Assembly: GCA_022836915.1 (NCBI GenBank) | Contig: CP094668.1 | Coordinates: 186,001-250,000 of the forward strand | DNA length: 64,000 nt | From: Paenibacillus sp. OVF10 | GTDB taxonomy: Bacteria; Bacillota; Bacilli; Paenibacillales; Paenibacillaceae | Direction: 5' to 3' | Shown here: piece by piece, positions 8,894 to 17,968 of the stretch | How positions within the stretch are numbered: the stretch's first letter is position 1 | Layout: every line of letters starts with the position of its first letter | Notes under the pieces: model-generated | Seen by the model: only the letters and a program-made list of their open reading frames with translations | Database searches by the model: none | Told to the model about the DNA's origin: nothing | Made by a program: the position numbers and the translations under genes

Positions 8894-11123
8894 TTACATG
8901 GACTGGTTCTGTTTCTCTTCATTCTTCTCTGCAATCGGCACATATTTGCCTGGCCAGAAGGCCCATTTGCCCAGCAATGCGGTGATCGCCGGTACCATGA
9001 ACGGACGAACCAGGAAGGTATCCAACATCACACCAACGGCTGTGATTATACCAAACTGCACCAACACCTGAATTGGCAATGTAGCAAGTACCGCAAACGT
9101 TCCTGCCAAGATCAGACCTGCTGATGTAATAACAGAGCTTGTCTCGCCAACACCTTCTCTAATCGCTTGACGAAGCGGCATCGTTTTGCGTTTCTGCCAG
9201 ATGCTAGAGATCATGAAGATGTTGTAGTCTTCACCCAGTGCCACGAGGAATACGAAGGAATACAGCGGAATCGCTCCCTGAATGGCATCTGCGCCAAGTC
9301 CGTAGTGAATGATGATCCAACCCAGACCCAAAGCAGAGAAATACGATAGAACAACCGTTGCAATCAGATACGCCGTAGCTACAACTGAACGCAGATATAA
9401 TAGTAATAACAATGTAATCATACCGATGACCACTGGGATAATGATCTTGGCATCCCGTTCTCCTGTTACTTCAATGTCATACTGTTCAGCCGTCTGACCA
9501 TCGATCCAGACCTGACTGTCCACATTAGCTACACCAGCGTCTTGAAGCGCCTGTTCCGCAGTAGCCCGCAGATCTGGAATATGCTGCATTGCCTCCATGG
9601 AATATGGATTCAGATTAAATTCCACATCAAAGGCGGTAATGTTGGCATTCTCGGCGCCCTGCTGGGCATCGCCTACTTTGCTAATGTAATCCAGCGATTC
9701 GAGACGCTGCTTCAGATCAGTTTCTTTGCCTTCTGCATCAACGATCACTTTCACTGGAGCCAGCTCACCTTGGGAGAACTGTTCGCCGATGACGGTGAAA
9801 CCTTCGCGGGAAGGCACATCCTCCGGGAAGGAAGACAACAGATCATACGTGAATTTAACCTGAGTAGAGAATGCCGCCAGTCCTCCCAGCAATACCAACG
9901 TAATTACAAGAACGGTCCATGGCTTTGTTACTACAACACGGCCAATCCAGCTTTCCTTCACTTTGCGCGGGGCAGGAGCCGGTTTGCCTTTTTCTTCGCA
10001 CGTTCCACTTCCATCTCATGTGTACGCGGTACGAACGGGTAGAATGAACCCCGACCGAAGATCGCCAAGAGCGCTGGAACCAGAGTCAGACTTGCAATAA
10101 ACATGATGAAGATGGACAGACTGAATGGTACGGCAAAGCGATGATATGCACCGTATTCAGCCAGCAACAGCACCAGTAGTGCTGCAACGACCGTGAACCC
10201 ACTCATGGCAATGGCGCCGGAAGATCCGGTGATTGCCTGGAAGATGGCTTTCTTTTTGTCCGGCTCATGATAGAGAATTTGGCGGTATCTAGAGATCATG
10301 AACAGGCAGTAATCCGTTCCTGCTCCAAATAACAATACAGTCATGATTGAGATCGACTGTGCGTCCACCGTAATCCAGCCCTGATCTGCCATGAATCCCA
10401 GAATGGGGCTGGTCACCATATACGCGAAACCAACGGCAATGATCGGGATAATCGCCAGCACTGGCGAACGATAGATCAACAGCAACAGTACTAATACCAG
10501 TACAACCGTAGCGATCAGCAAAGATACATCGGCGGAGGAGAATAGCCCACTCGCATCAATGGATATCCCTACTGGTCCTGTCACACGGGCAATCAGTGTA
10601 TTGGTATCATCTATGGCTACATCGAACGGGTTTGCCCCGAAGATGTCTTGTGTTTTTGCTCAAGCGCTTCAATACCTTCCTTCAATTGTTCCGAATCGGC
10701 ACCTTCATTGAAGAAAAGTGGCATAACCAAGGTGCTTCCGTCTTCCGAAAGCTGGCCTTTCAATGCCTGTGGAGGCAATTGATAGAGTGGCACAACAGAC
10801 TGTTGTTGTTCTACCGGATCTTGATCCAGTCGCTCCGTTAATGCCTGAATGTTCTGAATCTGCTCATCCGTCAGACCGCCGGCTTGACGCCATACGATCA
10901 GCGCGGGCAGTCCTTCACCGCCAGGGAATTCCTTCTCGGCAAGTGCAGCTGCCTGAACCGATGGCTTGGATTCACTCAGATCCTGTGCGTTATTGGTTTC
11001 ACGATCACCTACAGCAGGCCATACCATGCCAAGCACAACAGCGATAATGATCCATACCAACAGCGTAATCCATTTGCTTCGTTTGCCGGCAACCCAGCGG
11101 CCGTAACCCGAACCTTCCTGCAT
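8894..11123 (-). CDS. MMPL/RND-family membrane transporter (two one-base frameshifts)
   Basis: Three adjacent minus-strand pieces form one protein of 743 aa when one base is added to each T run at 10653-10657 and 9989-9993 (plus strand). Order: N-terminal helix (WITLLVWIIIAVVLGMVWP), an outward domain, a cluster of helices with GTDYCLFMISRYRQ, a cytoplasmic linker, then the duplicated half with a second outward domain and GEDYNIFMISSIWQ. The two GxDYxxFMIS motifs are the family's signature. Such proteins export lipids or hydrophobic compounds using the proton gradient. The divergent TetR gene and the palindrome between them suggest ligand-controlled expression. Confidence 0.88.
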
Positions 11124-11182
11124 TGTCTCTTCATCTCCCTATTCTGTTTCTATGAAGCCCTAATATATATGATGGTGTAGTA

Positions 11183-11198
11183 ATGAACCACGGGTCAT
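11183..11198. promoter_or_regulatory. Candidate TetR operator between mmpL and tetR
   Basis: ATGAACCACGGGTCAT is an imperfect 16-bp palindrome (ATGA-CC--GG-TCAT). It lies just before a TATAAT at 11201-11206 facing the tetR gene, a position where a bound regulator could block both divergent promoters. Confidence 0.5.
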
Positions 11199-11301
11199 AG
11201 TATAATCGAGTTAATTATATATACCGGAAGGTTAATTTTGCAATGCCTAATTTTGTGAACACTTCTAACAAGCAATTAAATACGTAAAGAGGTATGTACT
11301 T

Positions 11302-11928
11302 ATGAGCAAAAAAACAAACATTCCCCGTTCACCGGGTAGACCCAAAACAGGTGTGGATCAAGCATCTGTGCAATCCAACATATTGATGACCGCTTCACGT
11401 CTGTTTATGGAATACGGGTATGAACCCGTTTCTCTCCAGCAGATTGCTTCATTATGCAATGTAACCAAAGCATCAATCTATTATCACTTCACCAGCAAAG
11501 CCGATCTGTTCACTGTTGCCATTACCCGCATGATGGCGATGGGCATGCAGCAGACTTCGCTCCGTCTGGAAGAACCCGGCTCATTGCAAGAAAGGCTGGT
11601 TAAGGTTGCGGAAGCGAAGATGCAGCATTCCCATATTGAAACGGAGACCATGATGCGAGAAGCCGAGAAACATCTGGATACGGAGCAACTCGCCCAGATT
11701 CGAGAAGCGGAGGTTCGTATCTTTGAAGTGCTAGCCACCCATTTTCAGAAGGAGATGGACAATGGTTATTTGCGGGTCGGGAACCCCATGCTGCTTGCCC
11801 ATGCTTTTACGTCACTGCTCATGCTCGCGAACCGCGAAGATGTACGCAACATGAATGGCGGCAGCATCGAGGAACTTGCACGGGAACTGGTGGGGCTATT
11901 TCTGGATGGAGCGGTTAAGCGGAACTAA
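11302..11928 (+). CDS. TetR-family transcriptional regulator
   Basis: 208 aa. Residues 18-65 form the helix-turn-helix domain (ILMTASRLFMEYGYEPVSLQ, then VTKASIYYHFTSKADLF), followed by an all-helical ligand domain of low similarity to known ones. AGAGGT precedes the ATG. It is divergent from the MMPL transporter and probably represses it, in the usual arrangement of a drug- or lipid-responsive regulator beside its target. Its stop codon overlaps that of the convergent MocR gene, with no terminator between them. Confidence 0.9.
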   Translation: MSKKTNIPRSPGRPKTGVDQASVQSNILMTASRLFMEYGYEPVSLQQIASLCNVTKASIYYHFTSKADLFTVAITRMMAMGMQQTSLRLEEPGSLQERLVKVAEAKMQHSHIETETMMREAEKHLDTEQLAQIREAEVRIFEVLATHFQKEMDNGYLRVGNPMLLAHAFTSLLMLANREDVRNMNGGSIEELARELVGLFLDGAVKRN

Positions 11929-13394
11929 TAATCGCCCCAGACTCTAGCCAATGCGGCAATACCCGGGTCAATGCGTTCCGGTTCTATTCCGGCAAAACCG
12001 ATAATGAACTCTCTTTTGCCGTCTGCTGGTTCGCTCCCGTTCGCCCACAAATATTCCGTTGAACTGATCTGTATCCCTGCATCTATCGCTTTGGTCACCA
12101 TTTCTTGGGATGACTGTGTGGTTGCCATTCGCAATATCAGATGGAAGCCGGAATGTTGACCCCTTATTTCGGCCCGATCCCCGAAATGCAGATGAATGGC
12201 CTGAACGATCAGGTCATGCTTTCGTTTGTAGACATTACGCATTTTACGAATATGTTTGCCCAGTTCCCCTTCACGCATGAACATCTCCAATGTCCGTTGA
12301 TGGAGCCGTGAAGCTGATTGTTCGAATAGAATAGTCTTATACATTTCGCGAAAATCATCCATAAATTCTCTGGGAAGCACCATGTAATGGATACAAAGAG
12401 CAGGTGCGAGGACCTGTGAGAACCCACCCATGTAGATCACGCGGCTTCCTTCACGCAGCCCCTGCATGGAAGGGATTGGTCTTCCATGATACCGGAACTC
12501 CCCATCGTAATCATCCTCGATGATATATGCCTTTGTTCGTTCCGCCCAATCCAGCAACGCCAATCTTCGGGTAATCGGCATGGTCATACCTAGTGGAAAT
12601 TGGTGAGAGGGCGACACACCCGCCAATTTCACCCCGGCCTGTTCCAGCTCCCTCAGGTTTATGCCATCAGGGTCCAGAGAGATCGGGACAACCTGATAAC
12701 CATAATTGCGGAATGTGCCAGGTAACAGTCGGTATCCAGGATTCTCTACACCGATGGAATGCATTGATTCTCCCTTGTGAAGCAAGGTCTGTGCTAATAG
12801 GGACATTAGCAGATGCTGTTCAGCACCCACAACAATCTGCTCTGGAGAACAGCTGACTCCCCTGAACTGCGCAAGATAGACAGCAATTTCACATCGTAGC
12901 CCCCATTCTCCCTGAGGGTCCCCATAGAACAATAGCTCCTTCGCTTCTTCCCGCCAGATTCGATTAACATATTGGTGCCACTTGGCAATTGGAAACAGGC
13001 TGAAATCATTGCGTGACATATGAAAATCATATTGAACTGCTCGGGCAGGGCGTATTGCCTGATGATCTGACCACGTCGTTCGGGCCACGGGAGCTTGTCC
13101 GGCTGTCTTTTTATCTCTTTGCCCAATCTGCATGGCATGATCGCTGTCCACCATGGCACGAACACGATAACCACGACGTGGTTGACTGTATATATATCCT
13201 TCGGCGATCAATTGTTGATAGGCCCACTCCACCGGAGTGGTGCTTATCCCAAGCATCTCGGCAAGCTTTCGCACCGAAGGCAATCGGCTATACTCAGCCC
13301 AATCCCCGTGAATGATTTCCCTTTTGATATGATCCGAGAGCTGTACATAGATTGGCGCACTATCGTTCTCGTCCAGCTTCGGTAATGTAATCAT
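11925..13394 (-). CDS. MocR-type regulator (GntR HTH plus aminotransferase-like domain), PLP lysine missing
   Basis: 489 aa from the ATG at 13394, which has GAGGTG 7 bases upstream; the ATG at 13409 overlaps that site. Residues about 15-75 are a GntR winged helix (RLPSVRKLAEMLGISTTPVE). The rest is a fold-type I aminotransferase domain (IIEDDYDGEFRYHGRP). The family's PLP-binding lysine, expected in FSK-x-LAP, is Gln327 here (FSQVLAPAL; codon CAG at 12414-12416), so a normal internal aldimine cannot form. MocR proteins often control the divergent neighbour, here a GNAT gene, and a palindrome lies in the shared intergenic region. Role otherwise unknown. Confidence 0.85.
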   Translation of the reverse strand: MITLPKLDENDSAPIYVQLSDHIKREIIHGDWAEYSRLPSVRKLAEMLGISTTPVEWAYQQLIAEGYIYSQPRRGYRVRAMVDSDHAMQIGQRDKKTAGQAPVARTTWSDHQAIRPARAVQYDFHMSRNDFSLFPIAKWHQYVNRIWREEAKELLFYGDPQGEWGLRCEIAVYLAQFRGVSCSPEQIVVGAEQHLLMSLLAQTLLHKGESMHSIGVENPGYRLLPGTFRNYGYQVVPISLDPDGINLRELEQAGVKLAGVSPSHQFPLGMTMPITRRLALLDWAERTKAYIIEDDYDGEFRYHGRPIPSMQGLREGSRVIYMGGFSQVLAPALCIHYMVLPREFMDDFREMYKTILFEQSASRLHQRTLEMFMREGELGKHIRKMRNVYKRKHDLIVQAIHLHFGDRAEIRGQHSGFHLILRMATTQSSQEMVTKAIDAGIQISSTEYLWANGSEPADGKREFIIGFAGIEPERIDPGIAALARVWGDY

Positions 13395-13431
13395 AATGAT
13401 ACACCTCATCTGTCCTGTAAAATTAATTAAA

Positions 13432-13455
13432 ACTGTATATTTGGAAGTATACAGT
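13432..13455. promoter_or_regulatory. Palindrome between mocR and GNAT gene
   Basis: ACTGTATA at 13432-13439 and its perfect inverted copy TATACAGT at 13448-13455, separated by 8 bases, in the 160-bp region shared by the divergent genes. A plausible MocR operator or promoter-overlapping control site. Confidence 0.5.
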
Positions 13456-13554
13456 ATTGGGATATACTCATGTCATCATCAATATGTAACGCCAACTTTA
13501 AGAGGCAGGGCGATCTAAATCTGTCCCGCCTTGAACCCATAGGAGGAACAACTA

Positions 13555-14145
13555 ATGTCACATTCAAAACCTTCCCCACGTATCCCCCGTCTGCTGGAAA
13601 CGCAGCGCATATACCTGCGTCCTTTCGAGATTACAGATGTGGATGCTTATTTCCCCAGCCTGTTTGACGCCGAGATGCGTAGGCTGACGGGTACACAGAA
13701 CAGTTTTACACGTGCTCAGGTTGAACGTTATGTTGAAAACGCAGCACAGGATGACTCCAGACTCATGCTACTTATTGCTTTACAGGAAAATGACCAGATC
13801 ATCGGAGATGTCGTCCTGATGGACATGCATGCCAAGAATCGGAGTGCACATATTCGGGTTGCCATCGATCAGGCGGAGCATCAAGGAAAAGGTTACGGTA
13901 GCGAGGCGTTGCTGCTTATGCTGGACTACGGCTTCGGCATCTGTAACCTGCATCGAATCGAGCTTGAGGTGTACGCCTTTAACGAGCGAGCCATTCGCAC
14001 GTATGAGAAACTTGGATTCCAGCGCGAGGGTGTGAAGCGGGATGTCTTGTTCTACAATCATCAATACCATGATGCCATTCAGATGAGCATGCTGGAGGAT
14101 GAGTTTAGGCAACGTCATATGAAAGATCAGGTAGGGAATGTTTAA
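13555..14145 (+). CDS. GNAT N-acetyltransferase (RimJ/RimL-like)
   Basis: 196 aa; ATG with TAGGAGGAAC upstream. The acetyl-CoA binding region is clear: HIRVAIDQAEHQGKGYGSEA (Q/RxxGxG/A) around 100-118 and the later NLHRIELEVYAFNERAIRTY segment typical of ribosomal-protein or amino-acid acetyltransferases of the RimJ/RimL group. Substrate unknown. It is divergent from the MocR gene, which may control it. Alone in its transcript; the following hairpin has its T tract on the opposite strand. Confidence 0.88.
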   Translation: MSHSKPSPRIPRLLETQRIYLRPFEITDVDAYFPSLFDAEMRRLTGTQNSFTRAQVERYVENAAQDDSRLMLLIALQENDQIIGDVVLMDMHAKNRSAHIRVAIDQAEHQGKGYGSEALLLMLDYGFGICNLHRIELEVYAFNERAIRTYEKLGFQREGVKRDVLFYNHQYHDAIQMSMLEDEFRQRHMKDQVGNV

Positions 14146-14171
14146 GTTTCCGATCAGCTAAAATCAACCTA

Positions 14172-14204
14172 AAAAACCGGGGGATCTAATAACCCTCCCC
14201 GGTT
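14172..14204 (-). terminator. Terminator overlapping the end of the lipid kinase gene
   Basis: Stem AACCGGGG/CCCCGGTT. On the minus strand it is followed by TTTTTTAGG. One arm contains the last codons of the lipid kinase. Confidence 0.75.
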
Positions 14205-15080
14205 AGAAACTTCAGATGACCCGTCAGCACCGAAAGCTGGGCGGGGGTCTTCATATACAATTCGCCGTCCGTGTCAGCTGACATCGGGACATCCGTCTTC
14301 ACTTTTAGTGTAGATGCCTTGAAGTATGAAATACTCTCACTCTGAGGTTGCCAATCTCCTCCGGCTTGTGCGACAGAATCTCTCGCAGCAGCGGAATGCC
14401 TGTCTCATGAATAATGAGCACGTCCAGTTCGCCATCCTGCAACGCATCCGGTGCAAAGGGTAATGCATTGGTTCCCAGAAAACGGCCGTTGGCTGCATAG
14501 ATCATCACAGCTTCGCCTTCCATCTCTTTCCCATCCGCCTCCAGTTTGTATCGAAACGGCTCTGTATGACTAATTGTCTGTAAGGTGCTGATGAAGTAAC
14601 TGAGCTTACCCAGCGCGCCTTTTAGGTTCTCGTTAATATTCTGCGATGCATCACTGATCAAGCCAATACCAAAAAGTTCGTGAACACCCGATCATTAGCT
14701 CGTCCAACATCAATGGATACCACCCGACCTGCAAGCATTTCTTGTGCGGCAGTCTCTGCATCCGGTGAAATGCCGAGCGAACGTGCAAAATCATTACAGG
14801 TACCTCCAGGCAATACACCAATCAACGGAGGATGTTGCAGATCAGCCAGTCCATTCACGCATTCATGGACCGTGCCATCCCCACCCAGGATAAACACCAC
14901 ATCGAATTGCTCCCCGCGCTCACGACACAACTTCTCTCCTTCACCCGGTTCATCCGTACGCACAATGACGAGTTCATGGACAGCGGGAGCCAGCACACCA
15001 GCCACAAGGCCCACTGTATTCTCACGATTGGCCTTGCCCGAATGATGATGATGAATTAACAACGCTTTGTTAAATTCCAT
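14186..15080 (-). CDS. Diacylglycerol/lipid kinase family protein (two one-base frameshifts)
   Basis: 298 aa once one base is added to the A run at 14671-14675 and one to the AAA at 14329-14331. The start is the ATG at 15080, with GGAGG 8-9 bases upstream. The catalytic domain shows VFILGGDGTVHECVNGL and PGGTCNDFARSLGI, the nucleotide-binding and GGDGT motifs of the DgkB/YegS/BmrU group. The restored C-terminus (ASTLKVKTDVPMSADTDGE) is typical of the family and would be lost in the uncorrected reading. It likely phosphorylates diacylglycerol or a similar lipid at the membrane. It stands alone. Confidence 0.85.
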
Positions 15081-15394
15081 CCCTCTTCCTCCATTCCAAT
15101 GCTTGTTACCCTTTACCCACAAAGGTCGAAGCCGTAAACAAGCCTTGTGCTAAGTACTCATCATGATTTCAAATAGGTTCCCCAACCGGATATGCATCCT
15201 AATCCTCATTCATTCGTAATAGCTAGATGGCCCGTTTATCCATAAACCATTTCCTTGTTTAACCAGATGTATGCATGAGAAAAAGGGTTTCTCCGCACCT
15301 TAATGTCATAAGGCTGCAAATTTTGCTGGTGAGAACCCATTCAAATCGAGTCAAAACGGTTATATCTATACCATATACGAATGGAGGATTCCCT
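15081..15394. other. Intergenic region, nothing recognised
   Basis: About 310 bp between divergent genes. I see no repeat, hairpin with T tract, or open frame with a ribosome binding site. Confidence 0.5.
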
Positions 15395-15988
15395 ATGATT
15401 CCGGCAACGTTGGAACAATTGGAGCAAGTTCGCAAGGAATGCCGTACCATGGTTCGCAAAAGAGCTACCGCATCTGCCGGTACAACACTCGTTCCGCTGC
15501 CCGGTACAGACGTACTGGCTGATGTGGGGATGCTGATGCAGCTGTTGCCTGCCATTAACAATAAATTCGGATTATCACAAAAACAGCTGGACGGCATGGA
15601 CCCCGAGACCAAATCCATGATCTATGGATTCGTCATGTCCATCGGAAGCAAAGTCATCGGTCGTATGATCACCAAGGAATTGGTGGTACAGGTTCTGAAA
15701 AGAGTCGGCGTACGCGTAGCCACCAAATCCGTCGCCAAATTTGTCCCCTTTGCAGGACAGGGATTGGCTGCTGCACTCAGCTTCACAGCCATGCGCTATG
15801 TGGGTAACAAACATGTGGATGACTGTTATGAGGTTGTGAAACGTATGATTGAGCAGCGCGAATTAATTCCGGGTGAGCCGGCTCCGTCTGCGCTGGAGGA
15901 AGCTAACAGCGACGACGTGAAGGTAGAAGTGAAGTCGGTCTCTAGCAACGGCGCAGATGAACCTGCGAAGGATTCTAAGGATCAGTAA
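15395..15988 (+). CDS. DUF697-like membrane-associated protein
   Basis: 197 aa from the ATG at 15395, preceded by GGAGG at 8 bases; the frame is open further upstream but without a start site. Residues 20-50 read TASAGTTLVPLPGTDVLADV followed by a hydrophobic amphipathic stretch, similar to the PLPGaD segment of DUF697 domains found with membrane GTPases, though no GTPase domain is present. A second hydrophobic region (KFVPFAGQGLAAALSFTAM) follows, then an acidic, disordered tail. Function unknown; probably a peripheral or hairpin-inserted membrane protein. Single gene with a strong terminator after it. Confidence 0.65.
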   Translation: MIPATLEQLEQVRKECRTMVRKRATASAGTTLVPLPGTDVLADVGMLMQLLPAINNKFGLSQKQLDGMDPETKSMIYGFVMSIGSKVIGRMITKELVVQVLKRVGVRVATKSVAKFVPFAGQGLAAALSFTAMRYVGNKHVDDCYEVVKRMIEQRELIPGEPAPSALEEANSDDVKVEVKSVSSNGADEPAKDSKDQ

Positions 15989-16032
15989 ATAAATACTTCA
16001 TATCTCAGCGTCAATCCTCTGGATACACAACA

Positions 16033-16070
16033 AATAGCCGGGAGCATCCCTAGGGGTGCTCCCGGCTATT
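16033..16070. terminator. Strong bidirectional terminator
   Basis: Nearly perfect 17-bp stem (AATAGCCGGGAGCATCCC with GGGGTGCTCCCGGCTATT). It separates the convergent DUF697-like gene and the ABC exporter operon. Confidence 0.9.
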
Positions 16071-16090
16071 CTTGTTAGTTACATCTGTAA

Positions 16091-17968
16091 TCAGATCGCC
16101 TGCGGTTGTTGCTCCGCAAACTGACTATTGTACAGATCCGCATAGAAGCCCTGACTTGCCATCAATTCATCATGATTGCCCTGTTCAATCACGTTACCAT
16201 GATCCATAACCAGGATCAGATCAGCGCCGCGAATAGTGGACAAACGGTGTGCAATGACAAAGCTCGTGCGATCCTTCATCAGATCATTCATTGCTTTCTG
16301 GATAAATACTTCGGTCCGTGTATCCACGCTACTCGTCGCTTCATCCAGAATGAGGATGGCTGGGTTCGCCAGAATCGCTCTTGCAATGGTCAGCAACTGT
16401 TTCTGCCCTTGAGAGATGTTCGACGCCTCTTCATTCAGCACCGTATCATAACCATCAGGCAGTGTACGGATAAAGTGATCCGCATGTGCCGCAACGGCTG
16501 CCTTGATGACATCCTCTTCCGTAGAACCTTCTCGACCATACGCGATGTTGTCCCGAATCGTTCCGTTGAACAACCAGGTATCCTGAAGCACCATGCCGAA
16601 CAGACTGCGCAGCTTGCCACGCTCCATGTCCTTAATGTCGGCACCGTCAATCGTAATCCGACCATCCTGAATTTCGTAGAAACGCATTAACAGGTTGATG
16701 AGAGTTGTTTTACCGGCTCCCGTTGGTCCAACAATGGCTACCGTCTGTCCCGGTTTTACATCAATATTCATGTTATGAATGAGCAGTTCATTTTCTTTAT
16801 ATCCAAAGTTAACACCTTGGAATGCAACCGCACCTTTAGGCTGCTGTAGTTGCACGGGTTGTTTGGACTCCGGAACTTCTTCCTCTTCATCCAGCAACTC
16901 GAATACTCGTTCTGCCGAAGCAATCGTTGATTGAATGATATTGGAGATATTTGCAATCTGGTTAATCGGTTGTGTGAATTGACGGGAGTACTGTGTGAAG
17001 GCCAGAATATCCCCGATAGAGATCGATCCGCGTGTAACGAAAATCCCACCAACCACACAGATCAGCACATAACCCAGATTACCCACAAAACTCATGAGCG
17101 GCATAATAATACCGGAGATAAACTGGGCTTTCCAGCCGGATTCATACAGTTCTTCATTGACCTTCTCAAATTGCTGTACGGATTGTTCTTCACGTCCAAA
17201 TGCTTTGACGACCTTGTGTCCCGTGTACATCTCTTCGACATGACCATTCAGTTCCCCAAGGGATTTCTGTTGACCCGCAAAGTGTTTTTGCGAACGGGAT
17301 GCGACCAGCATGACAACAACCACACTGAGTGGCAACGTCAAAATCGTGATCAGCGTCATCCATGGACTAATCGTCAGCATCATGATAATTACGCCGACAA
17401 TTGTGACGATAGACGTAATGAACTGTGCCAAACTTTGCTGAAGTGTATTACTGATATTGTCCACGTCATTCGTGGCACGACTAAGTGTCTCCCCAGTTGT
17501 GCGGGAGTCAAAATATTTCAAAGGAAGACGTCCAACCTTTGCACTGATTTGCTCACGCATGTCATACACAACACGTTGGGCCACACCGGCCATCAGGTAT
17601 TGCTGAACATACATAAATGCAGCACTGAACAGATAGAGTCCGCCCAGCAGGTATAATACTTTCATCAATGCAGGAAAATCAATCCCGGCTCCCTGTACAC
17701 CCTGAAGGATGGCAATGGCGCCTTTACTGAGAATATCCGTTCCTTCGGCCATAACTTTTGGACTGATGATGCTGAATACGGTACTCAAGATGGCTGCAAC
17801 CAGCACACCTAGCAGACGAGAACTATGGGGCTGGAGATAACGAATCAAGCGACGCAGTGTGCCTTTGAAATCTTTGGCTTTCTCAGCGGGAGGTCGCATG
17901 CCCATTCCGGGACCGGGACCCGGCCCACCATGGGGACGAGGCGACTTGCGTTCTGTACGTTCACTCAT
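16091..17968 (-). CDS. ABC exporter half-transporter, canonical ATPase subunit
   Basis: 625 aa. A Gly/Pro/Met-rich N-terminus (to about residue 30) precedes six transmembrane helices and a nucleotide-binding domain with Walker A GPTGAGKTT, signature SQGQKQ and Walker B ILILDEATSSVD. The catalytic glutamate is present, but the signature has Gln in place of the first Gly of SGGQ. It overlaps the upstream ABC gene by 4 bases, so the two are translationally coupled and probably form a heterodimer of the BmrCD/YfiBC type that exports drugs or other hydrophobic compounds. A strong terminator follows. Confidence 0.92.
   Translation of the reverse strand: MSERTERKSPRPHGGPGPGPGMGMRPPAEKAKDFKGTLRRLIRYLQPHSSRLLGVLVAAILSTVFSIISPKVMAEGTDILSKGAIAILQGVQGAGIDFPALMKVLYLLGGLYLFSAAFMYVQQYLMAGVAQRVVYDMREQISAKVGRLPLKYFDSRTTGETLSRATNDVDNISNTLQQSLAQFITSIVTIVGVIIMMLTISPWMTLITILTLPLSVVVVMLVASRSQKHFAGQQKSLGELNGHVEEMYTGHKVVKAFGREEQSVQQFEKVNEELYESGWKAQFISGIIMPLMSFVGNLGYVLICVVGGIFVTRGSISIGDILAFTQYSRQFTQPINQIANISNIIQSTIASAERVFELLDEEEEVPESKQPVQLQQPKGAVAFQGVNFGYKENELLIHNMNIDVKPGQTVAIVGPTGAGKTTLINLLMRFYEIQDGRITIDGADIKDMERGKLRSLFGMVLQDTWLFNGTIRDNIAYGREGSTEEDVIKAAVAAHADHFIRTLPDGYDTVLNEEASNISQGQKQLLTIARAILANPAILILDEATSSVDTRTEVFIQKAMNDLMKDRTSFVIAHRLSTIRGADLILVMDHGNVIEQGNHDELMASQGFYADLYNSQFAEQQPQAI

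Noticed and set aside
7751-9124. A 457-codon open frame on the plus strand
   Set aside because: It lies antisense to the second nucleoside hydrolase and the MMPL end, has no ribosome binding site, and its product (Cys/His-rich, no domain) looks like a shadow of real minus-strand genes.
16931-17656. A 241-codon plus-strand frame inside the ABC exporter gene
   Set aside because: Antisense to conserved transmembrane coding sequence; low-complexity His/Asn composition typical of a shadow frame.
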